Positions 1-6,329 of a stretch of DNA of 7,610 bases are shown piece by piece; positions within the stretch are counted from its first letter, which is position 1; the number at the start of each line of letters is the position of its first letter. Source of the stretch: an uncultured Clostridia bacterium (GTDB taxonomy: Bacteria > Bacillota > Clostridia > Christensenellales > CAG-314); assembly GCA_934177025.1 (NCBI GenBank), contig CAKPPA010000049.1, forward strand, positions 1 through 7,610. The letters are read 5' to 3'. Below the pieces are notes generated by a model. It saw only the letters and a list, made by a program, of their open reading frames with translations. It made no database searches and was not told the origin of the DNA. The translations under genes were made by a program, and so were the position numbers.

Positions 1-593
1 GCATTATGTCGTCCGTCATTCCGCAACTGAACTACACCATTGAGCACATGCTCAACTACTACACGCAAACGACGCCGATTGTCATTTCGCCGGGGGTAAA
101 AACGGGACTGAATTTAAAGTACGACAACCCGCGGGAACTCGGCTCGGATCGCATCGTTACGTCCGTTGCCGCCGCAAAAAAGTACAAACCGCCGCTCATC
201 GTGGTGGATTTCGGCACGGCAACCACGTTTAACGCCATCAGTGCCAACAACGAGTTTTTGGGCGGCTGCATTTTGCCGGGGGTAAAAAGCAGTTTGGAAG
301 TGTTTACGTCGCAAACGGCAAAACTACCCCGCATCGAATTTCAAAAGCCGAAAACGGTGATTTGTCGCACTACGGTAGCCAATTTGCAGGCGGGCGTCAT
401 TTACGGGCTTGTGGGGCAAGTGAATCACATTTTGCGGCAAATGAAGGCGGAAATGGGCGACGAAAACATTAAAGTCATTGCTACGGGCGGGCTCAGCGAA
501 CTCGTGGCGGACGAAACGGACATCGACGTAATCGACCGTCCGTTGTCGCTGTACGGCTTAAAAATGATTTACGACCTCAATCGAAGGGATTAA
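1..593 (+). CDS. coaX: Type III pantothenate kinase (CoaX), 5'-truncated by the window edge
   Basis: This enzyme phosphorylates pantothenate with ATP, the first step of coenzyme A synthesis in the cytoplasm; type III enzymes belong to the ASKHA (acetate/sugar kinase, Hsc70, actin) fold. The open frame is already running at base 3, so about 196 residues are visible. The family is usually about 255 residues, so roughly the first 60, including the N-terminal phosphate-binding DxGNT motif, lie upstream. Counting from the Met codon at base 6, I see PGVKTG (29-34), NPRELGSDRIV (41-51, with the conserved catalytic-site Asp of the G-[AS]-D-R motif), VVDFGTATT (66-74), GGCILPGV (86-93), LQAGVIYG (127-134) and ATGGLS (159-164). 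All are family hallmarks in the right order. The ATG at base 6 is probably an internal Met within the conserved ISS-VIP-type strand, not the start. The stop is TAA at 591-593. An intrinsic terminator follows, so coaX ends its own transcription unit. The identification is very secure; only the start is missing. Confidence 0.95.
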   Translation, partial: IMSSVIPQLNYTIEHMLNYYTQTTPIVISPGVKTGLNLKYDNPRELGSDRIVTSVAAAKKYKPPLIVVDFGTATTFNAISANNEFLGGCILPGVKSSLEVFTSQTAKLPRIEFQKPKTVICRTTVANLQAGVIYGLVGQVNHILRQMKAEMGDENIKVIATGGLSELVADETDIDVIDRPLSLYGLKMIYDLNRRD

Positions 594-730
594 GGCAAAA
601 ACGTGAAACCGAGCCGCAGCCAACCCCGTTGCCAAACGGGGAACGAAGCGAAAGGCGAAAGTTGTAGTTCGGCGTTTCGTAGCGTTAAGGAAGCCGTGCG
701 GTAAAGGCTTCCGGAGCAAGGCAAAAAGTC
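594..730 (+). other. Hairpin-rich 3' region of the coaX transcript
   Basis: This stretch has no credible reading frame but several inverted repeats. CCCCGTT (624-630) pairs with AACGGGG (635-641) around a 4-nt loop. CGAAGCG (644-650) can pair with CGTTTCG (673-679) with one G-U wobble. GGAAGCC (689-695) pairs with GGCTTCC (706-712). None is followed directly by a T-run, so they are not terminators themselves; they stand in series before the terminator at 731-761. They could be the structured 3' UTR of coaX, a small RNA, or chance. I do not recognise an RNA family. Confidence 0.4.
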
Positions 731-761
731 AAAAGGGGTACGCCGAACGTATCCCTTTTTT
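731..761 (+). terminator. Intrinsic terminator after coaX
   Basis: A 12-bp stem (731-742 with 748-759, one G-U wobble at 738/752) closes a 5-nt CCGAA loop. It carries a run of six T at 756-761, and a second T-rich tract follows to 770. The A-run on the 5' side of the stem gives the reverse strand a T-rich tail too, so it may work in both directions. It separates coaX from the uvrBA unit. Confidence 0.85.
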
Positions 762-827
762 GTGGTTTTTTGGGGGAAAATGCCGAAAACACGATGGGTT
801 TAATTTTGCAAAAGAGGGGAAAACTTT

Positions 828-841
828 CGAATATTTGTTTG
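828..841 (+). promoter_or_regulatory. Weak candidate LexA/DinR (SOS) box upstream of uvrB
   Basis: CGAAT-ATTT-GTTTG resembles the Gram-positive SOS box CGAAC-N4-GTTCG in 8 of 10 fixed positions, with one C-to-T difference in each half. It sits 6 bp upstream of the -35 element of the proposed uvrB promoter. That position would be sensible, because uvrBA is a classical SOS target in Bacillus. Two mismatches in an A/T-rich stretch could easily be chance, and no lexA gene is in view. Confidence 0.25.
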
Positions 842-847
842 AAAAAT

Positions 848-876
848 TTGACCGTCGCTTTGATTTGGAGTATCAT
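848..876 (+). promoter_or_regulatory. Promoter of uvrBA
   Basis: TTGACC (848-853) and TATCAT (871-876) are each one base away from the sigma70/sigma-A consensus hexamers and are separated by exactly 17 bp. The site lies between the coaX terminator and the uvrB start, as a uvrBA promoter should. The expected transcription start, about 7 nt after the -10 box, falls at about 883, on the uvrB ATG itself. A weaker alternative upstream is TTGCAA (806-811) with AATATT (830-835). Confidence 0.65.
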
Positions 877-882
877 ACGGCT

Positions 883-2835
883 ATGAATGAAAAATTTGAA
901 TTGGTTTCGAAATATCAGCCTACGGGCGATCAGCCGCAAGCGATCGATCAGCTGGTTGACGGGCTTCGGGACGGATTGCGAACACAGGTTTTGAAGGGCG
1001 TAACGGGCAGCGGCAAAACGTTTACGATGGCAAACGTCATTGCAAAATTAAACCGTCCTGCGCTGATTATTTCACACAACAAAACGCTGGCGGCGCAGTT
1101 GTGCAACGAATTTCGCGAATTTTTTCCGCACAACCGCGTGGAATTTTTCGTTAGCTACTACGATTACTACATGCCCGAAAGTTACATTCCCCAGCGGGAT
1201 TTGTACATCGAAAAGGAACTGACCATCAACGATGAAATCGACAAGTTGCGGCATTCCGCCACTTGTTCGTTGTTCGAGCGGCGGGACACCATTGTGGTTG
1301 CATCCGTGTCCTGCATTTACGGGTTAGGCGCACCGGGCGAATACTACAAAATGAGTTTGTCCATTCGACCGGGGCAAAAAATTTCGCGCGACGAAGTCAT
1401 TAAAAAACTCATTGACATTCAGTATCAGCGCAACGACATGGATTTTAAGCGCGGCACCTTTCGCGTGCGGGGCGACGTGTTGGAGGTGTTTCCTGCCGGC
1501 AGTTCGGAAATTGCCGTTCGCGTGGAGTTTTGGGGGGACGAAATCGAGCGCATTAGCGAAATGGAGGCGATTTCGGGCAAGCGCATTTCCACGCTGTTGC
1601 ATTGCATTGTGTTTCCGGCAAGCCACTACGTGGTGGAAGGCCTCACGATGGAAAAATCGCTGGAATTCATCGAGCGGGATTTAAAAATCGAAGCGGCGGA
1701 ATTGGAAAGAAAAGGGAAGTTTTTGGAAGCGCAGCGGTTGACGCAGCGTGTGAATTACGATATGGAAATGATGCGGGAAATGGGCTTTTGCAGCGGCATC
1801 GAAAATTACTCCCGCTACTTCGACGGGCGAAGCGCGGGGCAACCGCCGTTTACGCTGTTGGACTATTTTCCGGAGGATTTTATTACCTTCATTGACGAAA
1901 GTCACATGACGATTCCGCAAATTCGCGCCATGTATCGGGGCGATCGTGCGCGAAAAACAAATTTGGTGGACTACGGCTTTCGTTTAAAAAGTGCGTTCGA
2001 CAATCGCCCGTTGCAGTTTGAGGAATTCGACGCGCGTGTCGGGCAAATGGTGTGCGTGTCCGCAACGCCGGCGGAGTACGAAATGAAGGAAGCCGGTCAG
2101 GTGGTGGAGCAGGTCATTCGTCCGACGGGACTACTCGATCCGCACGTGGAAGTACGCCCGATCGATGGGCAAATCGACGACCTGATTTCGGAAATTCACC
2201 GCACGGTGCAAAACAACGGACGCGTGTTAGTGACGACGTTAACCAAACGCATGGCGGAAATGTTGACGAATTATTTAACGGATCACGGCATCAAAGTGCG
2301 CTACATGCACAGCGACGTCGAAACAATGGAGCGCATCGAAATCGTTGCGGGTTTAAAAAAAGGCGAGTTCGACGTTTTGGTGGGCATCAATCTATTGCGG
2401 GAAGGGCTGGATATTCCGGACGTGCAGTTGGTTGCGATTTTGGATGCGGACAAGGAAGGCTTTTTGCGTAGCGAGTCGTCGCTGATTCAAACCATTGGGC
2501 GTGCCGCGCGAAACGTGGACGGGCACGTTGTGATGTATGCCGACGTCCTGACGCAAAGCATGAAAAAAGCGATTGACGAAACCAACCGCCGCCGCGAAAT
2601 TCAAAACGAGTACAACGTAACACACGGCATTACGCCGACAACGATTCGGCACAACGTGGAAAACAGTTTGGAAATCACCAAAAAGGATACCAAACTCAGT
2701 AAGCAACAAATCCCGAAGGAAATCGAGCGGTTAAAAGCGCAAATGAAACGTGCCGCCAACGATTTGGATTTTGAAAAGGCAATTTTACTTCGGGAGCAAA
2801 TTGCGTCATTGCAAAAAAAGTTGAATCGGTCGTAA
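883..2835 (+). CDS. uvrB: Excinuclease ABC subunit B (UvrB)
   Basis: UvrB is the helicase-like subunit of nucleotide excision repair. Delivered to damage by UvrA, it opens the duplex, verifies the lesion and recruits UvrC for incision. The protein has 650 residues, normal for the family. It shows Walker A GVTGSGKT (39-46), the Tyr-rich beta-hairpin region beginning SYYDYY that clamps one DNA strand, motif II DESH (338-341), helicase motif VI QTIGRAARN (536-544), and a C-terminal UVR coiled-coil motif (about 611-647) for UvrC contact. I chose ATG 883 because the protein then begins MNEKFELVSKYQPTGDQP, like B. subtilis UvrB. The frame stays open upstream to a TTG at 760, but that lies inside the coaX terminator and encodes no family sequence. 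There is no good Shine-Dalgarno: the nearest GGAG (867-870) is 12 nt away and inside the promoter spacer. uvrA follows 15 bp after the stop. Confidence 0.97.
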   Translation: MNEKFELVSKYQPTGDQPQAIDQLVDGLRDGLRTQVLKGVTGSGKTFTMANVIAKLNRPALIISHNKTLAAQLCNEFREFFPHNRVEFFVSYYDYYMPESYIPQRDLYIEKELTINDEIDKLRHSATCSLFERRDTIVVASVSCIYGLGAPGEYYKMSLSIRPGQKISRDEVIKKLIDIQYQRNDMDFKRGTFRVRGDVLEVFPAGSSEIAVRVEFWGDEIERISEMEAISGKRISTLLHCIVFPASHYVVEGLTMEKSLEFIERDLKIEAAELERKGKFLEAQRLTQRVNYDMEMMREMGFCSGIENYSRYFDGRSAGQPPFTLLDYFPEDFITFIDESHMTIPQIRAMYRGDRARKTNLVDYGFRLKSAFDNRPLQFEEFDARVGQMVCVSATPAEYEMKEAGQVVEQVIRPTGLLDPHVEVRPIDGQIDDLISEIHRTVQNNGRVLVTTLTKRMAEMLTNYLTDHGIKVRYMHSDVETMERIEIVAGLKKGEFDVLVGINLLREGLDIPDVQLVAILDADKEGFLRSESSLIQTIGRAARNVDGHVVMYADVLTQSMKKAIDETNRRREIQNEYNVTHGITPTTIRHNVENSLEITKKDTKLSKQQIPKEIERLKAQMKRAANDLDFEKAILLREQIASLQKKLNRS

Positions 2836-2842
2836 CGAAAAA

Positions 2843-2849
2843 AGGAAAG
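2843..2849 (+). promoter_or_regulatory. Ribosome binding site of uvrA
   Basis: AGGAAAG lies just upstream of ATG 2851 within the 15-bp uvrB-uvrA gap. It supports this start and translation of uvrA from the uvrB message. I see no terminator or separate promoter in the gap. Confidence 0.7.
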
Positions 2850-2850
2850 T

Positions 2851-5712
2851 ATGAGAGAAGATATTTTTGTAAAAAACGCAAAAGTAAACAATCTGAAAGG
2901 CATCGACGTTTCCGTCCCGCGGGATAAACTCGTGGTGTTTACGGGCTTGTCGGGCAGCGGAAAATCCAGTTTGGCATTCGACACGATTTTTGCCGAAGGG
3001 CAGCGGCGGTACGTGGAAAGTTTGTCCGCCTATGCACGGCAATTTTTGGGGCAAATGGACAAGCCGGACGTGGAGTACATCGAGGGCTTGTCGCCGGCGA
3101 TTTCCATCGATCAAAAAACAACTTCCTCCAACCCTCGCTCCACGGTGGGTACGGTAACGGAAATTTACGATTACTTGCGACTGTTGTTTGCAAGGATCGG
3201 CACGCCGTTTTGCTACCGGTGCGGCAAGGAAATTTCGCGGCAAACGGTGGATCAAATTTGCGACAAAGTGATGGGATTGGGCGACGGCAAGCGCATTATG
3301 ATCCTTGCGCCGGTCGTGCGCGGCCGCAAAGGCGAATTTCAAAAACTTTTTCAACAGTACGCGAAAAGCGGTTTCGCGCGCGTCAAAGTGGACGGAAACG
3401 TGTACGAGTTGGAGGAGGAAATTAAATTGGACAAAAACCGCAAACATTCCGTCAGCGTGGTGGTGGATCGGCTCGTCGTGCGGGCGGATATGCAAAAACG
3501 GCTGTTTGACAGTGTGGAAACGGCGTTAAAATTGGCGGAAGGTTTGGTCACGGTGGATTGCGAAGGAACGGAAACGTTGTTTTCCGAAAAATTCACCTGT
3601 CCGGATTGCGGCGTCACCATTGAGGAATTGGAGCCGCGGCTGTTTAGTTTCAACAGCCCGTTCGGTGCCTGTCCGGAATGCCACGGCTTAGGGTTTAAAA
3701 CGGAAATGGACGAGGACTTGATTATTCCGGACAAAACCAAAAGCCTCAACGAAGGAGCGGTGCGGCTCCTCGGGTTCAGCATGGACGCCGGCAGCATGAT
3801 GCGCTCGTATTTCGAGGCGTTGGCAAAACATTACGGATTTTCGACGGACACGCCCGTCAATCAACTCCCGAAAAAAATTTATCACGTTTTGTTGTACGGC
3901 AGCGACGGCGAAGCGATTGAAATGTCCTACAACACGCGGAGTTTCAGCGGCAGTTATCAAAAGGAATGGGAAGGGCTTTTGCCGATGTTTACACGGCGGT
4001 ATCGCGAATCGACCAGCGATTTCGTGCGCACCGAGTACGAAAAATATACCACAATCAAGCCTTGTCCGTTGTGCGAAGGCAAACGCCTGAAAAAGGAAGC
4101 ACTTGCCGTCAAAGTAGGCGGAAAAAACATTTACGAACTTTGTCAACTTTCCGTCGACGACCTCGTGTTGTTTTTCCGTCGGTTGGAGCTCAGCGAAACG
4201 CAACGCAAAATTGCGGAATTGGTGTTGAAGGAAATTAATGCACGCCTCAAGTTTTTGACGGACGTCGGGCTGGGGTATTTAACGCTCGGCAGGAGTTCCG
4301 GCACGCTTTCGGGCGGCGAAGCGCAACGGATTCGGTTGGCAACGCAAATCGGCAGCGGACTTATGGGCGTGCTGTACATCCTCGACGAACCGAGCATCGG
4401 TTTGCATCAGCGGGATAACGACAAATTAATCGAAACCCTAAAGCACCTGCGCGACCTCGGCAACACGTTGATTGTGGTGGAGCATGACGAGGATACCATT
4501 CGCGCGGCGGATCACATTATCGACATCGGCCCCGGGGCAGGGGTGCACGGCGGCAAGCTGGTGGCAACGGGCAGTGTGGCGGACATCATTGCCTGCCCCG
4601 AATCGATTACGGGGCAATTCCTTGCCGGCAAGCGCGAAATCGTAACGCCGTCGGAGCGGCGCAAAATCACCGAAAAACGCCTGCTGGTACGGGGTGCGTA
4701 CCAAAACAATTTAAAACACATCGACGTAAGCATTCCTTTGGGCGTCATCACGGTGGTAACGGGCGTGTCGGGCAGCGGCAAAAGTAGCCTAGTGAACGAA
4801 ATTTTACTGCCGACTTTAGCGGAAAAACTAAACGGCGCACGGCACGTCAAAACCTGTGTGGAGGAAATTTGCGGTGCCGAGGCGTTGGATAAAGTCATTG
4901 CCATCGACCAAAGCCCGATCGGGCGCACGCCGCGTTCGAATCCGGCGACCTACACGGGGGTGTTTACGCAAATTCGCGAATTGTTCGCCAACACGTCCGA
5001 CGCAAAGGAACGCGGTTACAAAGCAGGGCGGTTTAGTTTCAACGTCAAAGGCGGGCGGTGCGAAAACTGTAGCGGCGACGGCATTTTAAAAATCGAAATG
5101 AACTTTTTGCCGGACGTTTACGTCCCTTGCGAAGTGTGCCACGGCAAACGCTACAACCGCGAAACGCTGGAAGTCAAGTTTAAAGGAAAATCCATTTCCG
5201 ACGTGCTGGAAATGACGGTGGAGGAAGCGTTGCATTTCTTTGAAAACATTCCGTCCATTCGCGGAAAAATCCAAACGTTGTACGACGTCGGCTTAGGCTA
5301 CATCAAATTAGGGCAGCCTGCCACAACGCTTTCGGGCGGCGAAGCACAGCGCGTGAAACTTGCAACGGAACTTTCCAAACGCGCCACGGGCAAAACGATT
5401 TATATTTTGGACGAACCGACAACGGGGTTGCATCCGGCGGACGTGGAACGCCTGATTTACATGTTGCAGCGGTTGGCGAAAAACGGAAACACCGTGCTCG
5501 TCATCGAACACAATTTGGACGTCATTCGCATTGCGGATTACATTATCGACCTTGGCCCCGAAGGCGGGGATAAGGGCGGCAACGTGGTGGCATGCGGCAC
5601 TCCGGAGGAAATTGCACAACGTGCGGATAGCTACACGGGGCAGTATTTAAAAAAAGCGTTGGAGCAGCATCCGAAAGGCGGAACTGACACGCTGTCGAAA
5701 ACTAAGGAGTAA
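2851..5712 (+). CDS. uvrA: Excinuclease ABC subunit A (UvrA)
   Basis: UvrA is the dimeric ATPase that finds distorted DNA and loads UvrB in nucleotide excision repair. The protein has 953 residues, typical of the family, with both ABC ATPase modules intact. Module I: Walker A GLSGSGKS (32-39), signature LSGGEAQR (486-493), Walker B/D-loop ILDEPS (Asp at 512). Module II: Walker A GVSGSGKS (638-645), signature LSGGEAQR (827-834), ILDEPTTGLH (Asp at 854). Zinc modules show paired CxxC motifs at 250/253 with 274/277 and at 737/740 with 760/763. The second brackets the DNA-contacting loop. Further CxxC pairs occur at 121/124 and 405/408. The insertion after module I Walker A contains the UvrB-binding domain. 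The start is supported by the AGGAAAG ribosome site and by MREDIFVKNAKVNNLK, a usual UvrA beginning. The gene is complete with no frameshift. The C-terminal tail after about residue 935 is hydrophilic, as in other UvrA proteins. Confidence 0.98.
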   Translation: MREDIFVKNAKVNNLKGIDVSVPRDKLVVFTGLSGSGKSSLAFDTIFAEGQRRYVESLSAYARQFLGQMDKPDVEYIEGLSPAISIDQKTTSSNPRSTVGTVTEIYDYLRLLFARIGTPFCYRCGKEISRQTVDQICDKVMGLGDGKRIMILAPVVRGRKGEFQKLFQQYAKSGFARVKVDGNVYELEEEIKLDKNRKHSVSVVVDRLVVRADMQKRLFDSVETALKLAEGLVTVDCEGTETLFSEKFTCPDCGVTIEELEPRLFSFNSPFGACPECHGLGFKTEMDEDLIIPDKTKSLNEGAVRLLGFSMDAGSMMRSYFEALAKHYGFSTDTPVNQLPKKIYHVLLYGSDGEAIEMSYNTRSFSGSYQKEWEGLLPMFTRRYRESTSDFVRTEYEKYTTIKPCPLCEGKRLKKEALAVKVGGKNIYELCQLSVDDLVLFFRRLELSETQRKIAELVLKEINARLKFLTDVGLGYLTLGRSSGTLSGGEAQRIRLATQIGSGLMGVLYILDEPSIGLHQRDNDKLIETLKHLRDLGNTLIVVEHDEDTIRAADHIIDIGPGAGVHGGKLVATGSVADIIACPESITGQFLAGKREIVTPSERRKITEKRLLVRGAYQNNLKHIDVSIPLGVITVVTGVSGSGKSSLVNEILLPTLAEKLNGARHVKTCVEEICGAEALDKVIAIDQSPIGRTPRSNPATYTGVFTQIRELFANTSDAKERGYKAGRFSFNVKGGRCENCSGDGILKIEMNFLPDVYVPCEVCHGKRYNRETLEVKFKGKSISDVLEMTVEEALHFFENIPSIRGKIQTLYDVGLGYIKLGQPATTLSGGEAQRVKLATELSKRATGKTIYILDEPTTGLHPADVERLIYMLQRLAKNGNTVLVIEHNLDVIRIADYIIDLGPEGGDKGGNVVACGTPEEIAQRADSYTGQYLKKALEQHPKGGTDTLSKTKE

Positions 5713-5780
5713 AAACCGAGGTACGCCGCAACCCAAAAGCCGTAACGCCGCAGCTTTCGTAACGTCGAAAAAGAGTTTCC

Positions 5781-5888
5781 GAACGAATAAGCGATTTTTC
5801 ACGGAAGAAAGATTTTGAACGAAAAAAAACGGTTTTGCACGGAAAAGCGGTTTTGAACGAATAACCGATTTTACACAGAAAAAACGGT
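5781..5888. repeat. Three imperfect ~36-bp tandem repeats downstream of uvrA
   Basis: Three units begin with GAACGAAWAA: 5781-5816, 5817-5854 and 5855-5888 (36, 38 and 34 bp). Each then carries a GATTTT/GGTTTT block and a CAC-GGAA or CAC-AGAA block. Units 2 and 3 can form weak stems pairing their TTTT and AAAA blocks, flanked by CCG/CGG in unit 3. A more degenerate partial unit may precede them at about 5755-5780. There are no unique spacers between units, so this is not a CRISPR array. No protein can be supported on either strand. The array lies between the uvrA stop and its terminator, so it is probably transcribed as 3' UTR. Confidence 0.6.
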
Positions 5889-5931
5889 AACGTACCGGTA
5901 AAAAACAACCCTTAAAAAGGGCAACGCACAA

Positions 5932-5961
5932 CCCCGACGAAAAAACATCGTCGGGGTTTTT
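5932..5961 (+). terminator. Intrinsic terminator of the uvrBA unit
   Basis: A perfect 9-bp stem, CCCCGACGA (5932-5940) with TCGTCGGGG (5948-5956), closes a 7-nt A-rich loop and is followed by TTTTT (5957-5961) and more T. It lies 220 bp after the uvrA stop, giving the uvrBA message a long 3' UTR that includes the tandem repeats. Small extra hairpins precede it: CGGTA/TACCG at 5885-5897 and CCCTT/AAGGG at 5909-5921. Confidence 0.9.
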
Positions 5962-6200
5962 CGATTTGTTTTCCGATTCCTGTTTGTTTTTGGTAGGTGC
6001 ATTGTAAGGATATTGCCGAATTTTTGCCGTTCCGTTTTTCCGTTGTTTTTGCCGTCCTGTTTTGGTTTTGGCTGTTTTTGCCGTGCTGTTGTGGTTTTGT
6101 CGTTCATTTTTTGTCGGTTGGTTTTCGATTTTCGTCGGGCGTTCCGAAAACAAGCGGTGCTGCACAATTTTTTACACAAAACTAACGGAAATTTGATTGA
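5962..6200. other. Gene-free T/G-rich intergenic stretch
   Basis: This lies between the uvrBA terminator and the ppdK control region. The core, 6021-6127, contains one A in 107 bases (at 6106), and about 56% of 6021-6120 is T. The 10-mer TTTTTGCCGT occurs exactly three times (6021-6030, 6046-6055, 6075-6084). Short open frames exist on the + strand (5997-6185 and 6013-6204). They lack ribosome sites, and their Phe/Val/Leu-rich products are what such base composition would produce. I see no gene or recognised RNA. Confidence 0.6.
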
Positions 6201-6221
6201 GTAAAATTTAACAATTGCAGG

Positions 6222-6240
6222 ATATATTTGCCAAATATAT
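6222..6240. promoter_or_regulatory. Perfect 19-bp palindrome, operator candidate for ppdK
   Basis: ATATATTTG-C-CAAATATAT has two 9-bp arms with no mismatch around a single central base. The -35 hexamer of the ppdK promoter (6228-6233) lies within it, a position where a bound dimeric regulator would block RNA polymerase. I cannot match it to a regulator family by eye: it is not a classical Fur, Rex or NrdR box. Confidence 0.5.
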
Positions 6241-6256
6241 TTTTTTGCGGTAGAAT
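6228..6256 (+). promoter_or_regulatory. Promoter of ppdK
   Basis: TTGCCA (6228-6233) and TAGAAT (6251-6256) are spaced by 17 bp. Initiation would fall near 6263, giving a leader of about 67 nt before ATG 6330. A second, weaker pairing, TTGCAG (6215-6220) with TATTTT (6238-6243), overlaps it. Confidence 0.6.
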
Positions 6257-6262
6257 AGACAA

Positions 6263-6329
6263 AATGATAAGACCTCGTTCGGAAAACGAGATTTATTGGC
6301 GGTTTTTCCGCTCGCGAGGGGAGGTTTTT
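6263..6329 (+). promoter_or_regulatory. Structured 5' leader of ppdK with strong Shine-Dalgarno
   Basis: AGGGGAGG (6317-6324) stands 5 nt before ATG 6330 and fixes the start codon. Upstream, CTCGTT (6274-6279) pairs with AACGAG (6285-6290). An incompatible longer fold pairs CCTCG (6273-6277) with CGAGG (6315-6319) and CGGAAAA (6280-6286) with TTTTCCG (6304-6310). The second fold would cover the first bases of the Shine-Dalgarno. This suggests possible control of translation, inferred only from base pairing. Confidence 0.4.

Noticed and set aside
760..882. 41-residue N-terminal extension of UvrB from a TTG at 760
   Set aside because: The TTG lies in the T-run of the coaX terminator, the extension crosses the promoter, and known UvrB proteins begin at the residue encoded at 883.
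5781..5888. CRISPR array (repeat length near 36 bp)
   Set aside because: The units are directly adjacent, diverge from each other and have no unique spacers; no cas gene is present.
5997..6204. Small hydrophobic proteins of 62-63 residues on the + strand
   Set aside because: No ribosome site, the two overlapping frames look equally protein-like, and the Phe/Leu/Val/Cys content follows from the T/G-rich, A-poor DNA.
6228..6329. 34-residue N-terminal extension of PPDK from a TTG at 6228
   Set aside because: It would start inside the -35 element and palindrome; the strong Shine-Dalgarno just before ATG 6330 and the family N-terminus favour 6330.
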